Positions 23,355 through 34,307 of a stretch of DNA of 64,000 nucleotides are shown piece by piece (within the stretch, counting starts at the first letter, position 1; every line of letters starts with the position of its first letter). The stretch is taken from the NCBI GenBank assembly GCA_025531455.1, contig JAMYHL010000005.1, positions 434,001-498,000 of the forward strand. The letters run 5' to 3'. Origin of the DNA: Apiotrichum sp. Y4204 (Eukaryota; Basidiomycota; Tremellomycetes; Trichosporonales; Trichosporonaceae). The notes under the pieces were generated by a model that saw nothing but the letters and a program-made list of their open reading frames with translations, was not told the origin of the DNA and searched no databases. Both the position numbers and the translations under genes were made by a program.

Positions 23355-24230
23355 CTACGCCGCAAGCGCCAGACCCGTCGCAATGCTCTGTACGAGTGCA
23401 TCGACCGCAAACCCCTTATCCGCATAATCTGCCGTCAGCCGAATCACTCACGAAACCCACCATTGAGCGTCTTGTTAAGATCCTTGAGCTTGACGAGCCG
23501 CACAACAATATGCTCCCCCTCATCGAGCTTGGGCTCAATCTTGGCCCCAGGAGGCGGGCGCACATCCACAGTGACGAGATGCATGTTCGCGCCGGTCATG
23601 CCCGGGTCCTTGACGAGCACGGGCGAGATGGAGCGCACGCTCGCGCCCTCGGAATATCCCGTTTCCTCGTGTAGTTCGCGCAGGGCGGTGGTCGCCGCGT
23701 CCTCGTTCGCGTCCATCAGCCCCGCGGGAAGCTCTGCAAGAGTCAGACAAAAAGAGTACTGCTAATACGTACCAACAACGACGGCACCGACAGGCGGGCG
23801 GAACTGCTCGATAAGGACGACACTCGCGCCCTCGTCGGCATGCACGAGCGCGAGGATGTGGCAGCTGTCCACGCCGGCAGTGGACCGCGTGGAGCGGTTC
23901 GCGACTTCCCACAGGCGCTGTCGTCAGTATGTACAAAAGCATCATGTAGGCGGGGCGGAGAAGGTATCGTTGGGCTCTAGTGCGTTATCCCTCGCCTCGC
24001 ACATCCCCGCCTCGCCCGCCTCTCTGCACTTGACGCACCTCCTTCCCATCCTCGTCCCGCCAGGTGATCTTCTCGAGTTTGAGCCATTTGGCGGGCGTGG
24101 AATACGTCTCGGTGGACACGATCTCGGGCTTGTGGGACATTGTTGAAATTGTGCGGGCGCGGGGAAGGAGGCGAGGGACGACGCGGTGTGTGCGGACGAG
24201 TTGTCGGAGCATGGGAGGTGTGGACAACAT
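23355..24230 (-). CDS. Nudix hydrolase, ADP-sugar pyrophosphatase type
   Basis: Nudix hydrolase resembling ADP-ribose pyrophosphatases (Ysa1/NUDT5). Exons 24230-24039, 23917-23773, 23733-23452 and 23428-23355; 230 residues from the first ATG. The Nudix box is complete: Gly117-x5-Glu123-x7-Arg131-Glu132-Leu133-x-Glu135-Glu136-x-Gly138 (GLMDANEDAATTALREL and onward). Upstream are LEKITWRDEDGKE, RLWEVANR and VVLIEQFRPPVGAVV, typical of the ADP-ribose branch. Three in-frame starts exist: 24230, 24212 and 24140. The longer forms add an Arg-rich, acid-free leader (RTHRVVPRLLPRARTIST) that looks mitochondrial; the shorter begins MSHKPEIVS. Dual targeting is therefore possible. Confidence 0.92.
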
Positions 24231-24816
24231 CAGATCGGGACAGCGACGGACGTCGGTTTATGTGCTGACCCCCACGTCCGACGTCATGCGGCGTTCAACA
24301 CCAGACGTCATGCGGAACCAACTGCCTCCACCCCACCCTGCAGAGCCTTCCCACGGCTCGGATTAGCTCTTTGATCACCGAGGTGCTCGCAACGGTTCGA
24401 CAGATGTGGACGTGCCATGCATTGCAGTGACTAGTATACAAGGGCCTCGCCCGCCTGCGCAGCCGCACAGGGGGCCGCAGACGGGCCGCGGCTCGGCAGT
24501 TACAGAGGGCGTGCGCGCGTCCCAGAGGTCGGCACGCACGCAACAATAGGGTATCTCCACGGCAAGCCCGGTCTCTTCTCTAGGTGCTGGATTCGCAGCG
24601 TGGTGTGTGATGGCTGTCTTGCTGATGCGGGTCTAGGATGCGCGGGTCATTAAAGCCAGTCGACGTGGCTTGTCGAGCGGAGAGTCGGCGAGTCGAACGG
24701 CAACCAATCGTCTCGTCGTCGTGGGGCCGCGCAGGCTGGGCCCGGAGAGGGGGGATTCTACTGTCACAAACATTGAGAAAAAAGAAAGGAGCAAAAAAGA
24801 AAGGAATGGTATTCGC
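24231..24816. other. Intergenic region Nudix / NOT1
   Basis: 586 bp holding the Nudix promoter and the NOT1 3' end. Near 24257-24313 a 12-14 bp element, ACGTCATGCGG, occurs twice with related GACGTC sites around it. A long frame runs through here on the plus strand but is antisense to NOT1 and was rejected. Confidence 0.5.
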
Positions 24817-27800
24817 CTAGTGCATGGGCGTGCCAAAGTTCTGGCGGGCGCGGCGGAAGAGAAGGAAGATTTCGTCGTCGGCGCGGACGAAGGGCTGGTC
24901 CCAGAAGCCGTACGCCGGGTTTTCGAGGAGCTCGACAAAGGTGACAACCAGACCCCATGGGTGAGGGCGCTGCACAATCACACGCTCCAGGAGCACACGT
25001 GCGATGCGCTCCGGGATGGCCGAGTTGGTGGCCGAGGTGGACGCCATCTTGAAGAGGTAGAGCATGAGCGACGCGAAGAAGAGCGTGTGCGCCGACGGGT
25101 AGCGCAGCTGGTCGGCAATGACCGAGAGCATGAGGTACTGTCCCTCGGCGTCAAACGAGAACGCGAGGGAGACCAGGAGCGGGACGCCAGGGTCGCTGGG
25201 GTCAAACTCGACAACGCCAGAGGCCATGTAGTGGCGGTGCACGGCCGACGTGCCGAGGTAGAAGATGGTCGCATGCAGGAGGGTCGTGTTCCACACGGTC
25301 GTGGTGCCCTCGGGAAGGCGCTTCTGGACCGCAATGCGGTTCTTGAGCTCGTTGACAATCGCCTGTCCACCGGGGTTCCCCGTGTGTATGTAGTTGTCGA
25401 TTGCGTTGCGAATGTTGCCAGTGTTGAGCGCGTTGAGGTGGTCCTGGCGGACACGAGGGAACGACTGCATCTCGGGGACGAGGTCGTCGAGGCGCTTGTA
25501 CCAGTCAGGCAGGGGAGCATCAACCGCAGGGAAGGCCGCGAGAATGATGTTGCGCAGCTGGACGCACTGGACCGGGATCGCAGTCGAGAGAGTGTGGTAG
25601 AACTCGACAAGGAAGCCGGGGAAGTCGTGCATGAGCACGAGGAGAGTGCGCAGCGTAGCGCGGTAGAGGTTGCGCGAGGCAGCCGAAAGCTCGGGCGAGG
25701 TGGAGCTGATGAAGGGCGCAACGAAGCGAAGGAGCCACATGATACAGCGGTGGTAGTCCGCCCAGCCTTCCTGGTGAGGCACCGAGAGCAGCTTGGCCAT
25801 GAACAGGCGGTGCGACACGATCGACAGCCAGCCAAACGCAAAGCGAGGCGCGTAGGTCGGCTGGGTGATGCCGAGCGCGTTCGCAATGCTCTTGAGGCAG
25901 CCAACGGCAACGTCGGGCATAGTGGCGTCAATGGTCGAGATCTCCGCAAGCATGCTCGTGAAGAACCGCGCCCACGGGCGCTGGTCGAACTGGTCGTCGT
26001 TCATCTGCGTACGCACAAGGCTGTACGACATGATGGTGATGATCTTGTTAAAGTAGTAGACCGTGTTCGCGACACTGCCGGGGCCGCTCTTGTCGCCGTA
26101 GTTCTTGACAATCAGGATTATCAACTTGGCGAGCGAGTCGGTGCCGTGCCACGTGCCGTGCTCCGACTTGGTGTCGCACTCGACGGCGGCCTTGATGGCG
26201 GTCGTGTAGAAGGCCGTCGAGAGGTCCTCACCGCCGAGAATGTTGTCCGTCTGCAGCCAGGTGATGTACGGGACGAACGACACCTCGGGCGAGTTGGGGT
26301 TGTCGGTGAAGAGGCGCACCCACTTGAAGAAGTAGTGCTGGAGGCGCTCGTGCATCTTGGGGTCGATGGCAGCCGACTTGGGCTCGGGGGGAACGACGCT
26401 GTCGTCGCGAAGGTCCTCGAGCAGCTTGTCGCCGTCCTGGGTGGACTGGCCAAGCTCGTGGGCCTTGAGGAGGGCAGCAACACACAGCGTAAAGTTGTTG
26501 CGCGCGAGGAAGGCGTTCTCCCCGATGCAGCACTCGCGGATGAGTGCCGCAATGTAGTCCACAATCTCGCTGCTGTGGTTGCGGCCGAGCTGCTTGGCCA
26601 GCTGGGCGTCGAGCTCCGGGGCGCGAATAAAGTTGGCCTGGATGAGGATGCTCGTCACCTGCACGTTGAACTTCCTCGAGTCCTCCGCAAACACAAGCCA
26701 CGACTTGACCTCGTGGTCGACCTTGGGCGCGTGGCGGCAGAGCTGCTGGAGGATGCCAACATAAACCTCGCGGCCAAGCGACGAGTCGGTCTTGTAGAGG
26801 AGCTGCACAATTTTCTGCGCAAGGTTGAGGGTCGTCGCCTCGCGGTGCATCGACGACTGCGCGAGCATGAAGATAGTGCGGCTGAGGCCACGGAGGTCGT
26901 CGTCTTCCTCGACATGGTCGATCGAATTGGCACGGTGCTGGGCAATCTGCTTCTCGATCTCGGCGATGATCTCGTGGAAGCGCTCCATCGTGTGGTGGGG
27001 CTGGAGCAGCTGGTTCTCGCCCTCGTAGCGCGACGCGGGGCGGCGAGGGTCCGCGGGAGGTGGAGGAAGGGCGCCGTCGTACGCCATGTAGTCGCCGTTG
27101 AGTGCAGGCGTAGGAGCGGGCTGGAGGGGCGGGCGCGCCGACTCCGCAAAGTCGTCGTAGACGCGAAGCTGGAGAGGCGTGAGACCGCCCTGGCGGAGGC
27201 GCAGCGGGTCGGGGAGCGCAGTGTGCGAGATGGCGACCGAGAACGATGCGCCGTCCCAGAACGGCTGCTGGCTGCGCGAGTCGCGGTGCGCCTTGCGGGC
27301 AGCGAACTGGGGCTGGAGGTTGACATCAATGTCGCGGATGGCCTTCTCCATCGCGGCCTTGCGGATAATATCGCACGCGACGTCGAGGTTCTCGTTCACG
27401 ACACCAGCGATGACGGCATCAGGGACGTTCTCCTCTGTGAAGCCGTTCTGCGACACAAGGGCGCGGATGTGCTGGATAAGGCTGGTGCGGAGAGGCTCCT
27501 TGCACGTAACCAGAGCCAGGTTGCCCGCGAGGTTCTGCACCATGAGGTGAGCAGCCTTGCGCATCTTGACAGAGTCGCCCTCGGTGCCAAAGTCCTTCTG
27601 CACGAGGTCGCGCGATGAGATGCCGGCAATCGTGACGGAGCGCTCCACGACGGGGGACACAATCTCGCGGATGGCGCGCTCGATAGAGTGGAGCACGATG
27701 CGCTTGAAGGTCGGCGCTTGAAGGACACCGAGGTCCGAATTGAAGTGGAGGAACTCGGGGAGCTGGCGAATAAGCTCGTCGACATTCTGGAGGAACTGCT

Positions 27801-30800
27801 CGTGTGCGGCAGCCGCAGCCTGCTCGGTCTGCATCGCCTGCATGCGGCTGAAGGGGTCGTCCAAAGAGTCGGGATAAGTGGCGCCCGCACGCTGGCCGTT
27901 GGCGACCTCGGTTTGGTGGTTGAGCTGCCTCTGAAGCTCCATCTCGAGGCGGCTGCCGTCCTCAGACTTGGGCTGAGGCGGGGGAGTGTGCGTGCGCACA
28001 ATGTCCGACGGCTCAACCGACTCGAGCTGTATCTCGAGCTTGGAGAAGAGCACCTCGATCTCAAACTTCATGTTGAGCTTGAGGTCGCCAAAGTGGTAGA
28101 GCTCGACAAGCACGCGTATGATGACGAGGAACCACGGGTTGGGGATGTGGAACACGGGCGAGTCCTTGCAAGCGAGCATAAGGTTGCACACGAACGGTAT
28201 GGCGACGAGGAGGCGCTTGTTGTCGTAGCCCTGCACGAGGAGATCCTTGACAGAGAGCTCGCGGTGCTTAATGGGAAGGTCCCTCGCAAGCGTGATACGG
28301 CCGAGCCAGAGGGAGACCGTCTTGAGGGTAGTGCGATCGGCAGAGGATGTGAGAGTGGTCTCCGCATTCAACAAGTCGCGGGCCTTGCGGTACGTCTCCC
28401 AGAGCACGTGACGCTCCAGGATCGGCGAGTTCAAAAGGTCGAGAAGCTGAATGTAGAGGTCGTGGCGGTTCACCTCGAGACTCACACGCACATCGATGAA
28501 GTAGTGGGCGAACCAGCGCGAATAGCGCGGCTTGAACAGGCTGACGAGTTCCTGCGACTTGGCCTCATAGTTGTTCGGCGCTATGTTGTTGATGATGAAC
28601 ATGATCTTGTCGCGCGTTCCAGGCTCGGGCTCGTTGAACTCGTCGTCGCCCTCCTCGATAAGAATCGGAAGCTTAAGAGCAGGGAAGGCGAGCTTGACAC
28701 CGCCCTGCTGGTCGAGCTCCTCGCGCTCGACGAGGGCTGCCTGGATCTCGTTGATGTACCCAGGGTGAGACTCGTGTAAGGCCATAATCTCGAGCAACGA
28801 GCGGCAAAGACCAGGGAAGTCGACGAGCGAGCCGCGCAGCACACTAAGGGCGCTGACGCCAAACTGGTAGAGCGACTCGTGAGGGGGCGTCTTGCACGCG
28901 TCGAGCACATAGCGCGTCGCGACAAACGCGGGCGTGTCCTTGACAAGACGGGTGTCGATGATCGCACCGAAGAGGATACCCGTCATGGTCAACTCCCGGG
29001 CAGGGTACGTCTTTATAAACTTGTACTCGTCGAAGAGCGAGTGGAGCGATGCCGCGAACAGCTCCTTGTCGCGGTGGTCGTCCGACTTGGAGTACCGCAC
29101 GAGATCCGCTATGACGCTGTCGAGGGTGAGATCGTACTCCTCGCTGTACATGCGGCGGTACATGTCGTCGACCTGCTCGGTGATACCCTTGCTGTAGCTC
29201 GCAACCACGAAGCCCTGCTCCTCCTTCGATCCCGGGCGGAGGTTGAGCAGACGCGGGTGCAGGATGAGAATATCAGTACGCAGGGTCTTGAAGCGCACAA
29301 TGTCCTCGCGGGTGAGGTTCTCTGCCTTGCGGATGACGCGGATGAAGATGGAGTAGGCCTCGTCCGAGAGGGTGAACATGAGACTCGGCACCGAACCGGG
29401 TTGGTGCTGGTGGTCCATCTCGAGACGTATCTTGTGCTCGACGAAGTCGAAGACGGCCTGCAGGAAGTCATCGCCGTTAACGGCAACGCTGTCGCGGAGC
29501 CAGTTCTCGAGCGCAAAGTACTCCTTGCTAGAGGAAAGAGCGGCGACATCGAGCGCAAAGTGAAGATTGTCGCTCTTGAGGAGCTTGTCGAGGATCTGCA
29601 GCTCCCACGCAATCTCCACCACCTTGCCAAGGTTGTTCTCGTCCTCGCAGTAAAACTCTGTGAGGAGGTCGAGAAGGCCATTGGGGTTGAGCTCCCACAT
29701 CTGCTGGTACACGAGGGCCGGGGAGGCAAGCTGCGCCGGCGAGTTGACCATGTATAGCTCCGTGAGCTTCGAGTGCATTGCGGCAATGGGCACCGGGAAC
29801 GGCTTGGGGAGCTTTTCGAGGGCAATAAGCACCAGCTCTGGGGCGAGGCTGGCGGCGCGCTCGAGAAGCTCGGTTGCGCGGCGGCCAATGTCGACGCGCT
29901 CGTCGCGGTCCGAGCCATCTTCCTCGTCCGCAAGGGCGCACGCCTGGATCAGCACCTGCACGAGACCGAGCGTGTTCCACAGACCCGCGGCCTGTACGTC
30001 CTTGGCCTGCTGGCGGACGGCCTTGCTGACCTGCGCGTCCGAGGGGTACGGCTCGACGATGCGGGCGAACGCGCTTGGCGCAGGCGAGGTGGGGAGGGTG
30101 AAGAGAGGAAGCGAGTCCGGAGGAAGCTGCGATATGTTGCGGAGAACGTAGAGCAGCGAGGAGAGGTTCTGCCACGTCGCGTCCTGCTGGCTGGCGGGAA
30201 GAAGGCCGGCGATGGGAGGAACGGGCGACTGGGGAGGGACGAGCAGAAGGCTGGCTGCGAGCGGGACCGCGCTGGGGGGCGAGAGCAGGCTCTGCGGGGT
30301 GTCAAACGACTGGACAACCTTGACCCAGGGGATCTGGGTCGTGGCACACATGCCGCTGATGACACCGTGGAAGTCCACTGAGCGGCGCTCCTGTAGACCA
30401 CGGCAAAGCCCGTGAAGGGTGTGGATGACTTCCTCCATGATGGCGGCCTGATTCGGCTCCTCAAGCAGCCATGGACCCCACCAGCGGCCAATGACCGCCT
30501 CTACGGTTCCCTCATCCTGGGTGAGATTGTCACCGAGCTCGAACAAAATGTCCTCCAGGGGTATAGCACCAGGCGTGCGCGGGGCACCACCGGGCGACAG
30601 TGCCGAGAGGGTCTGGAGAATGATGGCCGGGGAGGAAAACTTGATGGTGAGAGACGACAGGAACACTGTACGCTGCACCGAGTTGAGAGGAGATGAGTGA
30701 GGAGGAGTCGGGTTTGTGGGAGTCGGGGGGCGCGACGTTGTCCCACCGTTACCACTGCCGCCCCGGGGGTAGAGTGCTAGTATCAGCGTACGCGCCTCCT

Positions 30801-31620
30801 GCATTGTGAGGTCGTCTTGGGGCTGGTTGGGAATGTTGGTTGCCCAGAAGGGAATGCCCGAGCGAAGCACCTCGATTGCGCCCTGGAACGTCTGGTGCAG
30901 CGTCTGGAGAAGCGCGTCATGCGAGGGGTGCGTCGCCGGGAAGACATGAGGATTAGCCAAAGTGAGAGCCGTCAGAGAGAAGAGGATGGCGGGAGGGAGG
31001 TTGAAGAGGCGGAGCGAGGGCAGGGGGAGGGGCGTGCCCTGGGACGGCGACAGCACGGTAATGACAAAGTGGGGCGCGAGCGCGACATCGCGGGCGGCAC
31101 GAACTGCCTCGGTCGCAAGAAGGCGCCAGGCGAGGGCGGCCGAGCCGGACGTCGGGATCTGGGGAGGAGGGGCCGCGGGGTCATCCTTGTACTGTTGCGA
31201 GTGCTGGACAAGGACCTGGATCACTGGCGACGCCACGACTGCAGTGCGGCGCACAAAGTGATGGTACATTTCAGGCCCATGGGTCGACGCGAGCTGAAGA
31301 GTTAGTACGGGGGGCGCGTGATGGATGTGTGTTCTAGAGGTCCAAGATGGTTCAGCAGTTCCACTTACCGTCCTGATCTCTGCTGCGGCCTTGTCAAACG
31401 AGTCTTCGGTAAAGGTGGTGAGGAGAAAGACAATCTGGGCGCGGACAATGGCCGCGGTGCCGTTGGCTCCACTGGCATTAGACGACGCGGGGCCACCCTG
31501 TGCTTGACCGCCTTGGGGTGCGCGTGCGGCCTGTCCCGCAATGTCGCCCGACGATCCAAAGCCGGGCGGAGGGCCGGTCCTGGCGACCCCGCCTCCCAGG
31601 CCGGGAGGAGGGTGTGACAT
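24817..31620 (-). CDS. NOT1: CCR4-NOT scaffold subunit Not1
   Basis: Scaffold of the CCR4-NOT deadenylase complex, which controls mRNA decay and translation. The ORF is open from 31620 to 24817, but a 75-nt segment (31368-31294) has all marks of an intron: GTAAGT donor, TACTAAC branch and TTCAG acceptor. It is a multiple of three without a stop, so I splice it to exons 31620-31369 and 31293-24817; 2242 residues. The first 50 residues are Gly/Pro/Ala-rich. The central MIF4G region that binds Caf1 and the CN9BD-like DUF3819 region (DLVQKDFGTEGDSVKMRKAA) are recognisable. The C-terminal NOT domain carries VRAQMN-like text as LVRTQMNDDQFDQRPWAR and ends with FVELLENPAYGFWDQPFVR, the SHD that binds Not2/Not3/5. 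Confidence 0.95.
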   Translation of the reverse strand: MSHPPPGLGGGVARTGPPPGFGSSGDIAGQAARAPQGGQAQGGPASSNASGANGTAAIVRAQIVFLLTTFTEDSFDKAAAEIRTVSGTAEPSWTSRTHIHHAPPVLTLQLASTHGPEMYHHFVRRTAVVASPVIQVLVQHSQQYKDDPAAPPPQIPTSGSAALAWRLLATEAVRAARDVALAPHFVITVLSPSQGTPLPLPSLRLFNLPPAILFSLTALTLANPHVFPATHPSHDALLQTLHQTFQGAIEVLRSGIPFWATNIPNQPQDDLTMQEARTLILALYPRGGSGNGGTTSRPPTPTNPTPPHSSPLNSVQRTVFLSSLTIKFSSPAIILQTLSALSPGGAPRTPGAIPLEDILFELGDNLTQDEGTVEAVIGRWWGPWLLEEPNQAAIMEEVIHTLHGLCRGLQERRSVDFHGVISGMCATTQIPWVKVVQSFDTPQSLLSPPSAVPLAASLLLVPPQSPVPPIAGLLPASQQDATWQNLSSLLYVLRNISQLPPDSLPLFTLPTSPAPSAFARIVEPYPSDAQVSKAVRQQAKDVQAAGLWNTLGLVQVLIQACALADEEDGSDRDERVDIGRRATELLERAASLAPELVLIALEKLPKPFPVPIAAMHSKLTELYMVNSPAQLASPALVYQQMWELNPNGLLDLLTEFYCEDENNLGKVVEIAWELQILDKLLKSDNLHFALDVAALSSSKEYFALENWLRDSVAVNGDDFLQAVFDFVEHKIRLEMDHQHQPGSVPSLMFTLSDEAYSIFIRVIRKAENLTREDIVRFKTLRTDILILHPRLLNLRPGSKEEQGFVVASYSKGITEQVDDMYRRMYSEEYDLTLDSVIADLVRYSKSDDHRDKELFAASLHSLFDEYKFIKTYPARELTMTGILFGAIIDTRLVKDTPAFVATRYVLDACKTPPHESLYQFGVSALSVLRGSLVDFPGLCRSLLEIMALHESHPGYINEIQAALVEREELDQQGGVKLAFPALKLPILIEEGDDEFNEPEPGTRDKIMFIINNIAPNNYEAKSQELVSLFKPRYSRWFAHYFIDVRVSLEVNRHDLYIQLLDLLNSPILERHVLWETYRKARDLLNAETTLTSSADRTTLKTVSLWLGRITLARDLPIKHRELSVKDLLVQGYDNKRLLVAIPFVCNLMLACKDSPVFHIPNPWFLVIIRVLVELYHFGDLKLNMKFEIEVLFSKLEIQLESVEPSDIVRTHTPPPQPKSEDGSRLEMELQRQLNHQTEVANGQRAGATYPDSLDDPFSRMQAMQTEQAAAAAHEQFLQNVDELIRQLPEFLHFNSDLGVLQAPTFKRIVLHSIERAIREIVSPVVERSVTIAGISSRDLVQKDFGTEGDSVKMRKAAHLMVQNLAGNLALVTCKEPLRTSLIQHIRALVSQNGFTEENVPDAVIAGVVNENLDVACDIIRKAAMEKAIRDIDVNLQPQFAARKAHRDSRSQQPFWDGASFSVAISHTALPDPLRLRQGGLTPLQLRVYDDFAESARPPLQPAPTPALNGDYMAYDGALPPPPADPRRPASRYEGENQLLQPHHTMERFHEIIAEIEKQIAQHRANSIDHVEEDDDLRGLSRTIFMLAQSSMHREATTLNLAQKIVQLLYKTDSSLGREVYVGILQQLCRHAPKVDHEVKSWLVFAEDSRKFNVQVTSILIQANFIRAPELDAQLAKQLGRNHSSEIVDYIAALIRECCIGENAFLARNNFTLCVAALLKAHELGQSTQDGDKLLEDLRDDSVVPPEPKSAAIDPKMHERLQHYFFKWVRLFTDNPNSPEVSFVPYITWLQTDNILGGEDLSTAFYTTAIKAAVECDTKSEHGTWHGTDSLAKLIILIVKNYGDKSGPGSVANTVYYFNKIITIMSYSLVRTQMNDDQFDQRPWARFFTSMLAEISTIDATMPDVAVGCLKSIANALGITQPTYAPRFAFGWLSIVSHRLFMAKLLSVPHQEGWADYHRCIMWLLRFVAPFISSTSPELSAASRNLYRATLRTLLVLMHDFPGFLVEFYHTLSTAIPVQCVQLRNIILAAFPAVDAPLPDWYKRLDDLVPEMQSFPRVRQDHLNALNTGNIRNAIDNYIHTGNPGGQAIVNELKNRIAVQKRLPEGTTTVWNTTLLHATIFYLGTSAVHRHYMASGVVEFDPSDPGVPLLVSLAFSFDAEGQYLMLSVIADQLRYPSAHTLFFASLMLYLFKMASTSATNSAIPERIARVLLERVIVQRPHPWGLVVTFVELLENPAYGFWDQPFVRADDEIFLLFRRARQNFGTPMH

Positions 31621-32786
31621 GGACGGGGGAAGTGCGCTGAGGGCGGCGGTGTGGGTTGGAAGAGAAGGGGTGGAGGGAAGGAGAGAGGAGAGGGGAGGAG
31701 AGGGGAGAGTGTTGACCGGTAAATTAACGATTCAGCATCCCCTCGCCGCGGGATGTTTGTGGATTGAAGTGGAAGGCAGGCCAGGCCAGGCTGTTTTGGA
31801 ACAATGCCGATTTGGATGGCCTGATGAGGAAGGAGGGGTGTGTTGTGAACAAGAGGTGGTGTTGGAAAGAAGAGGGTGAGGTGGTGTTGGCGAGGGATGT
31901 GATGGAGATGAGAAGACGAGTGGTGGTGGTGGTGACGACTGCGAACGCGAGCGAGTGCGGCTGATGCTTGCGTTCCAGTCGGCGGTGGTGTCTGGGTGTA
32001 TGTATGTAACTGGTGCTGGTGTCCTTGAGAGGTACGAGAAGAGGAGGGGGAGAGGGCGCGGACAAAGGGCGAGCTGGAACAGCTCAAAGGCAAACGCTAC
32101 GGTGTGTGTGGTGCGGTGGACGCTTGCAGCGCGCAGTGTCTTGGTAGAGTCTTAATTGCTTCCGTTTGCTTATGTTCCAAATGACTCGTGTGCGCCACCA
32201 CTACTCCACTGCACTTGTGTTCTGGCCCGTGTTCTGGATGGCCTGGATGGCATAATCAAAAGCGCGCCTGGGTGTGCATCGGCGACTTCCTCCCAGCCCA
32301 GCCAGCCAAGTGAGTCGCCGGCCATCCGGAGTTTGCAAAGTGTGGCACTCTGTTTTCAGGATACAATGCAATGCATAACCCCCCTTCAACCCCTTCTCGT
32401 CGTCATCGCTGTTCCATCGCTGCATCGCTGCAGTACTGACGTCTCACACCATATGCATGTAGAAAAAGGTAAAAAAGAAATCAATGGCTCAATGGATCAT
32501 GGAATGGGTCGGGCTGGGTATGTGCGCTTGCTGGTCGTCGCTTCGTCGGTACTCTTTTTGGACCTAGTGGGTTTCCGTCCCTTGCCAACTGGTTCCTGTG
32601 AAAGGATGGTCGCAGTCGCACAACGGGAAATATCCGGGCCGCCAGCGAGCAGAAACGACGGCGACACGAGTTGGAGAGCTCGCGCAGAAGCGATGAATAA
32701 CACAAATAGACGGCTAATTTACCAGCTACAGCACACCTCTAGAAGACACAACACGGGGACGCTTCTCGCGGGGAGGCACGTCTCGC
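31621..32786. promoter_or_regulatory. NOT1 upstream region and GRX 3' flank
   Basis: 1.17 kb without a gene. Directly before NOT1 the plus strand is almost pure purine (GGAGGGAAGGAGAGAGGAGA, about 31673-31712), meaning a C/T tract in the NOT1 leader. Further out are GT/GTG-rich runs (31918-31935) and a short CTGGATGGC repeat at 32232-32247, like the one near 36352. Confidence 0.5.
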
Positions 32787-33752
32787 CTACTTCTCCTCGT
32801 CGACGGTGTACACCTCGTCCCACTCGCCCGACTCCATCATCTCCTTGAGAATGTCTAGTCCGCCGACGAGCTCGCCGTTGAGGATGATCTGCGGGAACGT
32901 GGGCCAGTCGTTGACGCGCTTGAGGCCCTGGCGCACGTCCTCGTCGCTCAGGATGTCAAACCACGCAAACTCGACGCCCTTTTCACGCAGGAGCCCGACC
33001 GTCTGCCGCGAGAAGCCGCACTTGGGTGCCGACGGGTTGCCCTTCATGAAGAGCACGACCTTGTGCTTGTTCATCAGCTCGTGGCAGCGTGCAGTGATCT
33101 CCTCCTCGGTTCGCGGGCGGGCGGGCTCGGATGCTGCCGACTCGGCAGCAGCGGACGACGGGACGTTGGCGGACGGGGCGGAAGGCGAGGCGGCATGCTG
33201 CGCGAGGAGCGAGCGCATCAGTGCCGCATCAGAGCCGGAGTGGCGCGCGAGCAAGCTGTGACCCTGTGGTGTTAGTAATTGGGGTGGAAGGCGAATGAGC
33301 CGATCACACGTTTGTAGCGATGCCATGATGTGGGACGTGAGCCGCCTTGCGCGTGTGCAGCCAACATCTAGCAAACGATGCCGGTTGTTGACTGGGGAGC
33401 ACAACGCGTTCACTGTCGCAACATGTCGCGCGTCTTCCGTCACGGCTCCAATGTACTCACACGGAGGATGAGGAACGACGGCACGGCCTCGATATCAAAC
33501 GACTCGGAGATGTCGGCCTGCTCCTCCGCCTCGATCTGGCTGTCAGCTTGCATCCCCATCTGTGGTTTCACTCACGTTGAGGAAGAGGACCGAGGGGAAC
33601 TTAGCGGCCTCAGCGGCGACGGCGGCGTTGAACTCTGTGCACGGCTCGGCCCACGGTGCCCAGAAGTTGAGCAGCGAGACGCGGTTCAGGTCCTCCGAGA
33701 GGAGGGTGCGGAAGTGCTCCGGCGAGGTGACCTGGACGAGGTTGGTGGACAT
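32787..33752 (-). CDS. GRX4: Monothiol glutaredoxin with thioredoxin-like domain (Grx3/4)
   Basis: Multidomain monothiol glutaredoxin of the Grx3/Grx4 type, which binds an Fe-S cluster with glutathione and signals iron status. Exons 33752-33576, 33535-33461 and 33263-32787; 242 residues. The N-terminal thioredoxin-like domain shows [11 protein letters not shown], where Ala35 replaces the first Cys of a CxxC and Cys38 remains, as usual in this family. An Ala/Ser-rich linker runs about 104-134. The glutaredoxin domain carries KCGFSRQT with CGFS at 166-169, then [19 protein letters not shown]. Intron 2 is 197 nt. The fungus probably has one such protein, but that cannot be judged here. Confidence 0.95.
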
Positions 33753-34307
33753 TTTGGGGCGTGGAGTGTGAGGTGGAGAAAGCTGGGAAGCAGGTTCGAA
33801 GATTCTTTGATTCTCGATGATTAATCTCTTGTGTCGTCGAGGTGCCCCGATGTCGGACTGCTGGCTGGCTGGACTGGCTGGATTTTATTATTGATCATTA
33901 TTGACGTGCTCGGGCTTGGCTGTTGGCCACCAGCATCCAGCACGCCACCACAGGGGCGTGGTCAAATATGTATTAGGTAATGCTCGCGTGCATATTGCGT
34001 GGATCTGGTGTGATGTAAATCGTAAATCTGTTGATCCGTTGATCCGTGCCACTTGAAATATTCCCGCGTTGGACGTTGACGCGGAATGACGGAGGCGGAG
34101 GGAAGACCGGCAGACTGGTAGCCAGCAAAGGACATCCGATAGCATCAACAACAACAACAATAACATCAACACCACTTCCATCATCTCTTCCAACTAAACG
34201 CTACGCGACCAAAAGGAGTCACTCAGGACCCCAGAGCCCCATATACCCGCATTTCAAGTAATTCCACAAACCGAACGCGACGCGTCTTCCCCCTTCCAAC
34301 AACCACC
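33753..34307. promoter_or_regulatory. Divergent promoter GRX / Y14
   Basis: 555 bp between divergent start codons. I see a short AACAAC/ATC-rich run at 34145-34175 in front of Y14 but no gene and no identifiable operator. No clear iron-responsive GATA pair was found. Confidence 0.45.

Noticed and set aside
24670..27618. 982-codon open frame on the plus strand, antisense to NOT1
   Set aside because: The minus strand encodes the conserved NOT1 C-terminal half. The antisense frame is produced by GC-rich codon use and gives Arg/Val/Glu-rich text without motifs. The same holds for 27688-28779 and 28879-29757.
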